A stretch of DNA of 64,000 nt, taken from NCBI RefSeq assembly GCF_003576595.1, contig NZ_NQOU01000004.1:1-64000 (forward strand), written 5' to 3'. The notes beneath the pieces are model-generated. The model saw only the letters and a program-made list of their open reading frames with translations, ran no database searches and had not been told where the DNA came from. This DNA is from Neopusillimonas maritima (GTDB lineage Bacteria > Pseudomonadota > Gammaproteobacteria > Burkholderiales > Burkholderiaceae_B). Position numbers and translations under genes: made by a program. Shown piece after piece: positions 1-8,544 of the stretch (positions are counted from its first letter, which is position 1; each line of letters opens with the position of its first letter).

Positions 1-152
1 TGATGCACCACTACTTAGCAACGTAGCTTAAGTGCCCACACTTATCGGTTGTTTCGTTGTTAAAGAGCAATTTCGCCAACCCTACCCAACTGCCCCACAA
101 CCAAGCTAAAAACATCTAACTTGCCGTGTGAAGCGCTGTTCAAGCAGCTAAG
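1..152 (-). promoter_or_regulatory. rRNA operon leader (transcribed leftwards, upstream of a 16S gene outside the window)
   Basis: Read on the minus strand, this is a typical betaproteobacterial pre-16S leader. It carries a full boxA (TGCTCTTTAACA, 58-69), followed by a GATAAGTGTGGGCAC-type stretch as found in rrn leaders, and it runs off the left edge. No 16S sequence (AGAGTTTGATC) is inside the window, so the gene must begin just to the left. The short open frame across this region looks like a shadow. A 16S-23S spacer would also carry a boxA, but the strong promoter about 90 bases upstream argues for the leader. Confidence 0.8.
58..69 (-). promoter_or_regulatory. boxA antitermination element
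   Basis: The minus strand reads TGCTCTTTAACA, identical to the canonical boxA bound by NusB/NusE (S10) in rRNA antitermination. It lies about 90 bases downstream of the rrn promoter at 160-188. Confidence 0.8.
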
Positions 153-159
153 AAACGAG

Positions 160-188
160 ATTATGAAGCAGTTTTTACACCGTGTCAA
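160..188 (-). promoter_or_regulatory. rrn promoter, sigma-70 type
   Basis: On the minus strand there is a perfect -35 box TTGACA (183-188), a 17-base spacer and a -10 box CATAAT (160-165, five of six consensus bases). An A/T-rich stretch directly upstream (about 197-217) resembles an UP element. Position and strength fit the main promoter of the rRNA operon whose leader and boxA follow. It lies just downstream of the aceE-like stop codon on the same strand. Confidence 0.75.
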
Positions 189-301
189 ATGAAGTGAAGG
201 AAATTTAATAAATATTGTTGACCTAACCCTGACCGACTCACTCTTCTTTCTATTGTTGACCCTGCCTTTCATTTCCTCAGGCACCCCAGTTGATGACTAG
301 A

Positions 302-3001
302 CTAACTCAACCAGGATGGGGCTCGGTTGTACTGGATTCCGTATTTGCTGATTACTTCGCCCAATAGAGCTCTGGATACGACACCGTCTCGCGCCAAACC
401 ATCTATCGCGGCCAATACAACGTGGTAACGATTAACTTCGAAGAAGTCACGCAATGCCACACGCGTGTCGCTTCGACCAAACCCGTCTGTACCCAAAGAA
501 ATAAACCGAGCGTCAACATACTCGGCTATCAACTGTGGCCAGGCACGCACATAATCGGTGGCGGCAATAACGGGGGCACTTCCAGACAAGCACGCTGAGA
601 CGTAACTTTCCCGTACTGATGCCTGCGGATTCAACCGATTCCAGCGATCAACTTCTCGCGCCTCTTTGGCCAGCTCAGTAAAGCTTGTCACACTCCAAAC
701 CTCTGAGGAAATTCCCCAATCCGTTTTAAGTAATTCTGCAGCAGCCTCCACCTCACGAAAGATCGCACCCGACCCAAGCAAACGAACCGATGCAGCCGCG
801 CCCCCTGCGTCGCACACCTCACGTCGATAACAATACATGCCTTGAACAATCTGCTTCTCAATACCCTCGGGCATGGACGGCTGCGCGTAACTCTCATTCG
901 TCAGGGTGATGTAATAAAACTCATCAACCTGCTCCTCAATCATACGACGCATGCCATGGTCCAGAATGACCGCCAGTTCACCCGCAAAGGCCGGGTCATA
1001 CGATCGACAATTGGGCACCATGGCGGCGATGACATGACTGCTGCCGTCTTGGTGCTGCAACCCTTCACCACTAAGCGTTGTACGACCCGAGGTCGCGCCA
1101 AGCAGGAAACCACGCGCCCGTTGGTCAGCGGCAGCCCAAATCAAATCGCCCACCCTTTGAAACCCGAAAATGGAGTAATAGATATAGAAAGGCAGCATGG
1201 CCTTGCCATGCACGCTATACGACGTTGCGGCCGCAACCCAAGAAGACAACGCCCCGGCTTCAGTAATCCCTTCCTCCAAGAGCTGTCCGTCTTTAGCCTC
1301 ACGGTAGGTCAGCATGGACCCAGCATCCTCCGGCTCATACAGTTGACCATCAGGGCTGTAGATCCCGATTTGCCTGAATAAGTTCGCCATTCCAAATGTA
1401 CGCGCCTCGTCCGCAACAATGGGCACAACCCGCTCACCAATGCCGGCGTCTTTCAACAGACCACTTAGCATGCGGGCAAACGCCATTGTTGTAGACATTT
1501 CCTTCCCATTGGCTTCGCGCGCAAATTTTGCATAGCTATCAATCACAGGTATGGTCAGCGCTTCATTTGACCGCGTGATGCGAGAAGGAACAGCCCCGCC
1601 CAAGGCTTCACGTCGCTCACGCATATAGCGCATTTCAGGGCTATTTTGCGACGGTTTAAGAAAGTGGAGGGCCTCTACCTCATGGTCAGACAAAGGCAAT
1701 GAGAAACGATCACGAAATGCTTTCAAAGCATCGAAATCCAGCTTCTTCGCCTGATGAGCTGTCATGCGCGACTCTCCGGCACCGCCCATTCCATAACCTT
1801 TTTTGGTTTTCGCCAGAATCACGGTGGGCTGGCCAACATGCGATTTCGCAGCAAAAAATGCGGCATGCAACTTACGAAAGTCATGGCCACCTCGCCGCAA
1901 ACCATCAATATCCTTATCGGACATGTGCGAAACCAATCGCTGAACCTCGGGGTCTTTTTGGAAAAACTCCAGTGAGTTGTAGGCTCCGTCTTTCGCGCCT
2001 AACGTTTGATACTGGCCGTCGACTGTCTGGGCGAACCGGCGCAACAGCGCATGACTGGCATCGCGCGCGAACAGGGGGTCCCAATCTGAGCTCCAGATCA
2101 CCTTAATGACATTCCAGCCTGCGCCAGTAAACAATGCCTCTAGCTCCTGAATGATTTGCCCATTTCCACGCACAGGCCCATCCAGCCGTTGCAGATTGCA
2201 GTTAATAATAAACGTTAAGTTATCCAGCTGTTCTCGGGCAGCTAACGTTAGCCCTGCGATTGACTCCGGCTCATCCATTTCCCCATCACCAAACACACCC
2301 CAAACACGACGATCATGAGTTTGCGCAAGGCCCCGGTTCTCGAGGTAACGCATGAAACGTGCCTGATAAATTGCATTGATAGGGCCAATGCCCATTGAGC
2401 CCGTGGGAAACTGCCAGAAATCAGGCATTAACCACGGATGCGGATAAGAGGAAAGCCCTCCGCCTCCAGACTCTCGTCGATAGAAACTTAAGTCATGCTC
2501 ACTTAAACGCCCTTCCAGAAACGCGCGCGCATAAACTCCCGGCGCAGAGTGCGGCTGATAAAAAACCAGATCCCCCCCATTTGCTTCAGTTCGCGCTTGA
2601 AAAAAATGGTTGAATCCCATTTCGAAAATTTCCGCGACGGATGCATAACTGGCTATATGGCCTCCAAGTTCGCCATAAGCTTTATTTGCCCTGACCACCA
2701 TCACCAAGGCATTCCAGCGGTTTATGGAACTAATTCTCTCTTCTAGCTCAAGATTGCCGGGATAGACTCCTTCGTTATCCAAAGAAATGGTGTTTCGATA
2801 GGCAGAGTACGGTAACGAGTTCGGTTTAATGCCATGCGCTTTCACGAAATCGTCTAGCTGACTTAAAAGGAATAGCGCACGATCACTTCCGGCAGCCCCC
2901 AGAACGCCCTCCAGCGCCTCCAGCCATTCTTGCGTTTCCTCGGGATCAACGTCATCGGACTGCGCCATTTTCAAGCGCAAGTTCCCACTGCTATTAACCA
3001 T
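302..3001 (-). CDS. aceE: Pyruvate dehydrogenase E1 component, homodimeric type (orphan copy)
   Basis: This thiamine-diphosphate E1 decarboxylates pyruvate or a related 2-oxo acid and passes the acyl group to an E2 lipoyl protein. The protein is 899 residues, normal for the homodimeric AceE family. The TPP/Mg motif GDGEMDEPES...NCNLQRLDG starts near residue 237. The start is set at 3001, where AGGAGGT lies 4-5 bases upstream of ATG; the longer frame from 3046 has no such site. No aceF or lpd neighbours are present. Instead an Lrp-type regulator is divergent, an arrangement resembling mdeB/mdeR of Pseudomonas putida, where the AceE homologue acts on 2-oxobutyrate. Substrate is therefore uncertain. 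Confidence 0.9.
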   Translation of the reverse strand: MVNSSGNLRLKMAQSDDVDPEETQEWLEALEGVLGAAGSDRALFLLSQLDDFVKAHGIKPNSLPYSAYRNTISLDNEGVYPGNLELEERISSINRWNALVMVVRANKAYGELGGHIASYASVAEIFEMGFNHFFQARTEANGGDLVFYQPHSAPGVYARAFLEGRLSEHDLSFYRRESGGGGLSSYPHPWLMPDFWQFPTGSMGIGPINAIYQARFMRYLENRGLAQTHDRRVWGVFGDGEMDEPESIAGLTLAAREQLDNLTFIINCNLQRLDGPVRGNGQIIQELEALFTGAGWNVIKVIWSSDWDPLFARDASHALLRRFAQTVDGQYQTLGAKDGAYNSLEFFQKDPEVQRLVSHMSDKDIDGLRRGGHDFRKLHAAFFAAKSHVGQPTVILAKTKKGYGMGGAGESRMTAHQAKKLDFDALKAFRDRFSLPLSDHEVEALHFLKPSQNSPEMRYMRERREALGGAVPSRITRSNEALTIPVIDSYAKFAREANGKEMSTTMAFARMLSGLLKDAGIGERVVPIVADEARTFGMANLFRQIGIYSPDGQLYEPEDAGSMLTYREAKDGQLLEEGITEAGALSSWVAAATSYSVHGKAMLPFYIYYSIFGFQRVGDLIWAAADQRARGFLLGATSGRTTLSGEGLQHQDGSSHVIAAMVPNCRSYDPAFAGELAVILDHGMRRMIEEQVDEFYYITLTNESYAQPSMPEGIEKQIVQGMYCYRREVCDAGGAAASVRLLGSGAIFREVEAAAELLKTDWGISSEVWSVTSFTELAKEAREVDRWNRLNPQASVRESYVSACLSGSAPVIAATDYVRAWPQLIAEYVDARFISLGTDGFGRSDTRVALRDFFEVNRYHVVLAAIDGLARDGVVSRALLGEVISKYGIQYNRAPSWLS

Positions 3002-3124
3002 TTTTACCTCCTGAACGATCAGATCAGTATAGTGAGGCACCCACAAAATGTGCTGCTGTTATCATTTAGAAAAAGATGGTTATACGGAATATTATTTTGA
3101 AATCAATCTGAAAAAAAATAATTT

Positions 3125-3613
3125 ATGCGGAAAAAAAGACTAGATTCAATAGACTTGAAAATTCTTCAAGAAATCCAGGCCAATGCGCGTTTAACGAATT
3201 CTGAGCTGGCAACTCGTGTCAACCTTTCCGCGTCGCCCTGCCTGGCCAGAGTCAAGGCACTTGAGGAAGCCGGGGTAATCTCACAGTACGTCACCCTGCT
3301 AGACCCGCTGCAGATTGGGTTGAACGTTAGTGTGTTTATTGAGATTCGTCTGGAGCAGCAAATCGAGAAGTCGCTTGAGCGATTCCAAAATGCAATTCGC
3401 AACTACCCAGAGGTAATGGAGTGCTATCTGATGACCGGAGACTCTGATTATTTGCTCAGGGTGGTGGTTCCGGATATCCAGGCACTTGAACGATTTATTA
3501 TTGATGAGTTGTCCAAGATACCTGGCGTGTCGAACATTAAATCAAGCTTTGCACTTAAGCAGGTGAAATACCAAACAGCGTTGCCATTGCCCACTCCTTC
3601 GACAAGAGCGTGA
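3125..3613 (+). CDS. Lrp/AsnC family transcriptional regulator
   Basis: This 162-residue protein has the standard Lrp layout: an N-terminal winged helix-turn-helix (about residues 5-60, with [15 protein letters not shown] and [16 protein letters not shown]) and a C-terminal RAM/AsnC ligand-binding domain (about 70-150, with [19 protein letters not shown]). Such proteins sense amino acids or their keto acids and often control the adjacent divergent gene. It is divergent from the AceE-like gene across about 120 A/T-rich bases, so control of that gene plus autoregulation is the natural inference. The effector cannot be read from sequence. Confidence 0.9.
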   Translation: MRKKRLDSIDLKILQEIQANARLTNSELATRVNLSASPCLARVKALEEAGVISQYVTLLDPLQIGLNVSVFIEIRLEQQIEKSLERFQNAIRNYPEVMECYLMTGDSDYLLRVVVPDIQALERFIIDELSKIPGVSNIKSSFALKQVKYQTALPLPTPSTRA

Positions 3614-3662
3614 ACCGAATCACTCTGCGCGGGGCGTTGCGCAACCCTTTACTTGGAGGTAA

Positions 3663-4841
3663 TCAGCTCATCGTGCATTGAGCCGCATAGCTATCCACAT
3701 GGTCTTTCAGCACATTTTCCTGAACCAGCTTCCAATCGGGCTTGCCGTTTTCACCTTCCACCATTTCGAAGATATGGTAGTCCTGAACCGGATAATTATT
3801 GTTGCCGAACTTGAAATCGCCTCGCACTGACTCGAAATCCGCCGTTTTAATTGCTTTCACAAACGCTTTTTTATCCGAGACATCACCCTTCAGCGCCTCT
3901 ACAGCGGCATTCAGCTTCATCATGGCATCGTAACTGAATGCGGCATAAGCTGATGGCGTACGGTTGTATTTTTCGCGATATGCATTCACGAACTGCTTGG
4001 AATACTCGCTGGAAATGCCGGGGGTCCAGGTGTCTGCTGCATAAGCACCAATCACTGCCTCACCCATTGCGTCGACGTCTTCGCCCTCAATTGAGTTAGC
4101 CGTATAAAGAGGCAATTTGCCGGCAAGCCCTGCCTGCTTGTACTGACGCATAAAGGTGACACCAAGCCCGCCCGGGTAGAACATGAAAACGCCTTCAGGA
4201 TCGCTCAATGCCACTTGGGTAAGTTCAGCCGAAAAGTCGAGCTGGCTCAAGGGCGTATAAATCTCGTCAATAATTTCGCCTTTATAGGTGTTGCGCAGGC
4301 CACTGATCTTGTCTTTTCCGCCGACGAAATTAGGGGTTAGCGTGCTGATGGTTTTCACGCCTTTATCCTGCATGTACTTACCCATTGCTTCAGCCGGCGC
4401 ATCGCTTTGCCACGACATGATGAACAAATTAGGTTTGCATAGTGCCCCGGCAGTGGGGGAGGGACCCGAAATCGTGCCGATAAACGGCACATCAGTTTCA
4501 GCGATTTTAGGCTGCAACGCCATTAATACGTGCGTAAACGTCAAGCCAACCACCGCATCAACGTCCTCTCGCTCCAACAGTCGCGAAACGCCGGTTAACG
4601 CAACAGACGGTTTCATTTGATCATCTTCCGCCACGATTTCCGTTTTGACCCCACCCAACTTCCCGTCCAATTGGTCCAACGCAAGGCGAAAACCGTCTAA
4701 TTGATCACGCCCGTTCGCGGCAGACGGCCCGGACAACGTACCCAGAAAGCCAATTTTGATATCCGCCATTGCCATGCCTGGCACGGCACAAACCAATGCC
4801 AACGACAGGACTGATTTCTTCAATATTTTCTCAAGCAACAT
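3663..4841 (-). CDS. Branched-chain amino acid-type ABC transporter, periplasmic substrate-binding protein (cluster A)
   Basis: This is a 392-residue type I periplasmic binding protein of the Leu/Ile/Val (LivK, Peripla_BP_6) family. A Sec signal peptide is visible at residues 1-26 (KK, hydrophobic core, AMA-D), and the mature protein starts IKIGFLGTLSGP. AAGGAG precedes the ATG. It follows the FAH gene by 39 bases at the end of cluster A, while the matching permease and ATPase genes lie at 9458-12866. In aromatic clusters such proteins commonly bind aromatic acids; that is inference here. Confidence 0.88.
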   Translation of the reverse strand: MLLEKILKKSVLSLALVCAVPGMAMADIKIGFLGTLSGPSAANGRDQLDGFRLALDQLDGKLGGVKTEIVAEDDQMKPSVALTGVSRLLEREDVDAVVGLTFTHVLMALQPKIAETDVPFIGTISGPSPTAGALCKPNLFIMSWQSDAPAEAMGKYMQDKGVKTISTLTPNFVGGKDKISGLRNTYKGEIIDEIYTPLSQLDFSAELTQVALSDPEGVFMFYPGGLGVTFMRQYKQAGLAGKLPLYTANSIEGEDVDAMGEAVIGAYAADTWTPGISSEYSKQFVNAYREKYNRTPSAYAAFSYDAMMKLNAAVEALKGDVSDKKAFVKAIKTADFESVRGDFKFGNNNYPVQDYHIFEMVEGENGKPDWKLVQENVLKDHVDSYAAQCTMS

Positions 4842-4880
4842 GTTTGTCTCCTTCCTTATGTTTAAGTCAATGAACCGCCA

Positions 4881-5828
4881 TCAAACCAACCGGGTTTCCA
4901 GCTCCCCCAAACTCTCAATCCAAACCCGCATCACATCCCCGCGTTTCAAGAACACCCCCGATTCCATCCCAACGCCGGCCGGGGTGCCGGTTAAAAGAAT
5001 GTCGCCAGGCAACAAATCCAGCCTGGCACTTAAGTACGCAATTTGATCTGCCACGGTGTACAAATGATTTGAGGTGCTGGAGTTTTGCCGCAGTTCGTCG
5101 TTGAGCCAAAGCTTGATCCCCAAATTTTCGGGGTCACCGGCAAATTCAGCCGGCGTTAAATATGGCCCCAAAGGGCATGCACCTTTAAAGCATTTGTGAC
5201 CAATCCAATCGAATCTAAACGGCGAACTGACATCAACCTGATCACGCTTCAGGTTGTCGCGTGCGGACATATCGTTGGCACAGCTATACCCGGCAACATA
5301 ATCCAAGGCCGATTCCACCGATACATTCGACGCCTTTCGCCCGATCACCACTGCCAACTCCGCTTCCCAATCGAGCATATTGCTGTGAGCTGGAAACGCG
5401 ACATGCTCTTTGTGGCCCGACAAAGCAGCCTGCCCTGCCTTGATGAAATGCCAGGGAGGAAGGCCGTCGGCCTTCGGATCCAGGTTCAATTTCATATTCA
5501 TGGCCTTACCCATCGCTTCGACGTGATCCCGATAATTAGCGCCTGCGGCGTAAATCACACCACAACGCGTTAAGGGCGGCAAAAACTCAATATCATCCGC
5601 GACCAGCAAGGCATCTTCTGCAAGCTCCGGCTTCTTGCTAACATCATCTGCCAGTTCGCGTAGAAACGGATGCGCTTCCGACCAATCAGTGAGCAAATCA
5701 TCCACACTGCGCCACTCGGGATGGGCCCCGCCCATTACGCCCCTAAGATCGTACAAACGCGCTTGAATCAAAACACCGGGGCGAGCACCACCCTGGCGTT
5801 CACGGTAGGTGAACACCTGATATTTCAT
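4881..5828 (-). CDS. Fumarylacetoacetate hydrolase (FAH) family protein
   Basis: This 315-residue FAH-superfamily enzyme would hydrolyse or isomerise a ring-fission product. The conserved core is present: GVIYAAGANYRDHVEAMG near residue 90, the metal-binding DWEAELAVVIG near 147 and CANDMSARD, and GDILLTGTPAGVG near 275. Family members include 2-hydroxyhepta-2,4-diene-dioate isomerase, acylpyruvases and ring-fission hydrolases such as DntG. It lies 18 bases after the YCII gene and two genes after a VOC extradiol dioxygenase, so a role just after meta-cleavage is likely. Exact substrate unknown. Confidence 0.87.
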   Translation of the reverse strand: MKYQVFTYRERQGGARPGVLIQARLYDLRGVMGGAHPEWRSVDDLLTDWSEAHPFLRELADDVSKKPELAEDALLVADDIEFLPPLTRCGVIYAAGANYRDHVEAMGKAMNMKLNLDPKADGLPPWHFIKAGQAALSGHKEHVAFPAHSNMLDWEAELAVVIGRKASNVSVESALDYVAGYSCANDMSARDNLKRDQVDVSSPFRFDWIGHKCFKGACPLGPYLTPAEFAGDPENLGIKLWLNDELRQNSSTSNHLYTVADQIAYLSARLDLLPGDILLTGTPAGVGMESGVFLKRGDVMRVWIESLGELETRLV

Positions 5829-5846
5829 GACGGAATTTCCTAACAG

Positions 5847-6221
5847 TTAACGCAGTAAATGTTTTTGGTCGGAGAAATGAAGCGTGACTGATACACCACC
5901 TTCCATCAGCATCCACTTCTTCACTTCGACGGTATAAACGCCTTCTTTAATGAAGGGATCGCCCGACAAAATAGCGTGCGCCTCTTCTTCAGACGCAGCC
6001 CGAAGTATTGACATACCACCCGCTGCACCCGGCACGCCCCCCTCTTGTACAAAAGGGCCCGAGGCGAATATTTCGCCGCGTTTTTCAGATTGCACGGCCC
6101 ATTTCAAATGAGCCTCCAGTACAGAAGCAAACTTGGACAGGTCGGCCGGCTTTCTGAAAACGACGAACAAAGGCTTGTTCAACATGCCCTCAATCAGGCG
6201 TTGGGTCTCGGGTGTAAACAT
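5847..6221 (-). CDS. YCII-related domain protein
   Basis: This 124-residue protein has a ferredoxin-like YCII/muconolactone-isomerase-like fold. It shows PLFVVFRKPADLSKFASVLEAHLKW, then GEIFASGPFVQEGG, then a DPFIKEGVYTVEVKKW ending. The ATG at 6221 falls just after the stop of the VOC gene, with GAAGAG upstream; a TTG at 6239 would overlap that gene and is less likely. YCII proteins often accompany aromatic ring-cleavage genes as isomerase-like or accessory enzymes. It sits between the extradiol dioxygenase and the FAH hydrolase, so handling of the ring-fission product is a reasonable guess. Confidence 0.75.
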   Translation of the reverse strand: MFTPETQRLIEGMLNKPLFVVFRKPADLSKFASVLEAHLKWAVQSEKRGEIFASGPFVQEGGVPGAAGGMSILRAASEEEAHAILSGDPFIKEGVYTVEVKKWMLMEGGVSVTLHFSDQKHLLR

Positions 6222-6222
6222 A

Positions 6223-7146
6223 TCAATCGGGCTCTTCAAAATTCAAAACGAAGTCCTCAGGCGGGGGGGACGCCGCCCAAACAGCGGTAAGCTGGTCTGG
6301 CGGAACGTTTAAAGGTTGCCAGTCGGCGTCTTCGGGAATGACGTCGATATCCCAGAAATACTCGGCCAAGCTGCCCCAGGGGTCGCGAATGTAATGGAAA
6401 TAGTTTGACCCCCCGATGTGCCGCCCAGGACCAAACCCGTCTTTATAGCCGGCGCGCAAAAGCGTTTGCGCGCCAATGGCGATTTCATCGAAATCGGACA
6501 CTTCAAAACTTAAGTGATGCAAACCCGTGTGCGAGCTTTTTGCAAACGCAAGCATATGATGATCGCCGCCTGCCGACCCTCGCAAAAACGCAAGAATATC
6601 GAGCGCCTGATCCGACACCTTCATGCCCAGAAGTTGGGTGTAAAACGCCGTGGATTTTTCCACATCGGGACTAAACTTGATTAAGTGCCCCAAACGCAAC
6701 GGCCGCGCCTTCTTCCCATGAGTGGTTAAATCACAGGCACGCTGACCGACACGGCGATAACGGCCATGTGCGTTGATTTCAGGCGGCAGCTCGGGCGAGG
6801 TTGACGCAGGCTCGACAACATGAATATGCACCCAGTCGTTATGTGGATCTTGAAACCATATCCCTTCATAACCAATGTCAAAAGGCGGGTCCTTCAAAGG
6901 TACACCCGCTTGGTGCAGGTTCTGCATGATGTTGGTCATGCCCTCCCCATTCGTGCCGAACGACGCATAGCCCAACTTCTTCTTGGGGCCATGAATCAAA
7001 CGAACCTGATCCTGCGCCCGCCCCCGGCAACGAAAAACCAGATCATTTCCCACCGAGCGCGACTCCAGACCAAAGAGTTCATAGAACGCGCGCCCTATCT
7101 CGAGATCGGGAACAACAATACCAACGTGATGCAACGACCGAATCAT
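6223..7146 (-). CDS. VOC family extradiol ring-cleavage dioxygenase (two-domain, type I)
   Basis: This 307-residue protein has two vicinal-oxygen-chelate domains (about 4-115 and 145-265). The C-terminal domain has the expected 2-His-1-carboxylate iron ligands: His in LGHLIKFSP, His in GLHHLSFEV, and Glu in WGSLAEYFWDID. Size and layout match type I extradiol dioxygenases such as DntD and catechol 2,3-dioxygenases, which cleave the ring next to vicinal hydroxyls. It follows the NIPSNAP gene by 15 bases and precedes YCII and FAH genes, a coherent meta-cleavage order. The aromatic substrate is not determined. Confidence 0.85.
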   Translation of the reverse strand: MIRSLHHVGIVVPDLEIGRAFYELFGLESRSVGNDLVFRCRGRAQDQVRLIHGPKKKLGYASFGTNGEGMTNIMQNLHQAGVPLKDPPFDIGYEGIWFQDPHNDWVHIHVVEPASTSPELPPEINAHGRYRRVGQRACDLTTHGKKARPLRLGHLIKFSPDVEKSTAFYTQLLGMKVSDQALDILAFLRGSAGGDHHMLAFAKSSHTGLHHLSFEVSDFDEIAIGAQTLLRAGYKDGFGPGRHIGGSNYFHYIRDPWGSLAEYFWDIDVIPEDADWQPLNVPPDQLTAVWAASPPPEDFVLNFEEPD

Positions 7147-7161
7147 GACGGCTCCTGTTAA

Positions 7162-7476
7162 TTATTTAATGGGAGAAAAAGGTGCAGGCGTAAGTAACTC
7201 GCTATGCTGACGCTCTACCAGTGGTCCCGCCTTACCCAAAAAACTCCTCCACTCGGGACGGCCGGCCAATGCAGCTTTACGCGTTTGTCGATCTTCGAAT
7301 GAAGCGTAGCCCCATAGTTGAATAACACGATTCAATTCCCCCACCTCGGTCATAAAGTAACCAAGCAGGTTTCCAAGCGTCGGCCCTTGCAGTGGCAAAC
7401 CCTCGGATTCGTACAAGCGCAAAAATTCACCCATGCTGCCCGGCCGAATCCAATACGTTCTTTTCTCGACAATCAT
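7162..7476 (-). CDS. NIPSNAP family protein
   Basis: This 104-residue protein matches the NIPSNAP domain (dimeric alpha-beta barrel): MIVEKRTYWIRPGSMGEFLRLYESEG at the start and NRVIQLWGYASFEDRQTRKAAL in the middle. Bacterial members are frequent in aromatic catabolic operons, but their role is poorly defined. The ATG overlaps the upstream stop as ATGA and is preceded by GGGGGG, implying translational coupling with the dehydrogenase before it. Confidence 0.8.
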   Translation of the reverse strand: MIVEKRTYWIRPGSMGEFLRLYESEGLPLQGPTLGNLLGYFMTEVGELNRVIQLWGYASFEDRQTRKAALAGRPEWRSFLGKAGPLVERQHSELLTPAPFSPIK

Positions 7477-8375
7477 TTTCCCCCCACTTTCTGGTCCCGC
7501 GAATCCGCCTCAAGAAACTTAAGGACGGCAGCAATATCCTCATGCTGGACGCCCTCGTCAAACGCGCGCTTAAAATAAGGCACAGCGGCAGAAAACAACG
7601 GTGTGGCACACCCCAGGTCATCCGCCATTTTTTGCCCCAGATCCAGATACTTCTCGAGGGTCACAAAGGGTCCGGGCGCAGGGTCGAACCGTCGATCTGC
7701 CATTAAAGGGGCGCGTACGCCAAACATCGCGGAAGCCCCTGCCCCCGCTTGAATCACTTTAGCGACAAGATGTGGGTCGAACCCAGCCCGTTTCCCCATG
7801 TTCATCGCTTCCGCTGCGGACAATGTATGAATGGCCAGGAGATAGTTGGCAATCAATTTCATCGAAACCGCCGACCCCAGTGGGCCGAGATAAAAACACT
7901 GATCAGTAATAGCACGCAGCAACGGCTCACACTCGCGGAACAAAGACTCGTCACCCCCAACGTAAAACGACGCTTTACGGGCTGCGATCATGGGAGGAGA
8001 GCCGCTGATTTCCGCCTCTAGATAACGCGCACCTTTACCTTGTACTTTCTGGGCTTGGGACAGCTTGAAATCTTTGCTATAGGTTCCCGTTTCTATCAGG
8101 GTTTTAGAGGCCGACAGGCTATTTAATATGCCACCCTCACCCTCCAGAATTTGCGACGCAGCCGGTTCATTGGGCAGGCATAACAAAACAACATCTGTTT
8201 GCTCAACCACCTGCACAGGTGAAGAAGCAAGCACGCCACCCGCCTCGACAAACGCCTGGGTGTCGGAACGACGATAGCCCACGACGCGAACGCCGGACTT
8301 AATCAGGTTTGTTGCCATCGGCAAACCCACCTGACCAATACCGATTAACCCAACTGCTTCGGGTAAATTGGCCAC
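7473..8375 (-). CDS. NAD(P)-binding 3-hydroxyisobutyrate dehydrogenase family protein
   Basis: This 300-residue beta-hydroxyacid dehydrogenase has an N-terminal Rossmann motif GLIGIGQVGLPMATNL (about residue 9), the substrate-binding AEISGSPPMIAARKASFYVGG segment (about 125), and the catalytic Lys region GSAVSMKLIANYLLAI (about 168). It would oxidise a 3-hydroxy acid or reduce a semialdehyde. The start is GTG at 8375 with AAGGAG six bases upstream. It is the first gene of the ring-cleavage operon, directly downstream of the inverted repeat at 8455-8477. Substrate unknown. Confidence 0.87.
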   Translation of the reverse strand: MANLPEAVGLIGIGQVGLPMATNLIKSGVRVVGYRRSDTQAFVEAGGVLASSPVQVVEQTDVVLLCLPNEPAASQILEGEGGILNSLSASKTLIETGTYSKDFKLSQAQKVQGKGARYLEAEISGSPPMIAARKASFYVGGDESLFRECEPLLRAITDQCFYLGPLGSAVSMKLIANYLLAIHTLSAAEAMNMGKRAGFDPHLVAKVIQAGAGASAMFGVRAPLMADRRFDPAPGPFVTLEKYLDLGQKMADDLGCATPLFSAAVPYFKRAFDEGVQHEDIAAVLKFLEADSRDQKVGGK

Positions 8376-8454
8376 TTTGTCTCCTTGGTATTTTGCTTTA
8401 ATGCTTATTCTAGAGAGTAGGGTGAGCCAAAGCTATAGCGTCGGATTGATGATG

Positions 8455-8477
8455 ATGTATAAACACCATTTATACAT
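8455..8477. promoter_or_regulatory. Perfect inverted repeat, probable operator of the ring-cleavage operon
   Basis: ATGTATAAA (8455-8463) and TTTATACAT (8469-8477) form a perfect 9-bp inverted repeat around a 5-base spacer. It lies 80 bases upstream of the GTG that starts the dehydrogenase-NIPSNAP-VOC-YCII-FAH-SBP run and 68 bases from the end of a LysR gene. The size and dyad suit a dimeric regulator such as the adjacent LysR protein. No binding data; inferred from symmetry and position. Confidence 0.55.
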
Positions 8478-8544
8478 TGGGCGGTCGAGCCTTGCAGAAA
8501 TTATTGCAGCGGACTCATTACACCTGGGGAAAGCACTGCGAGGC

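Noticed and set aside
60-284. Short open frame across the left edge of the window
   Set aside because: It covers the rrn promoter, boxA and leader, so it is a chance frame in regulatory DNA.
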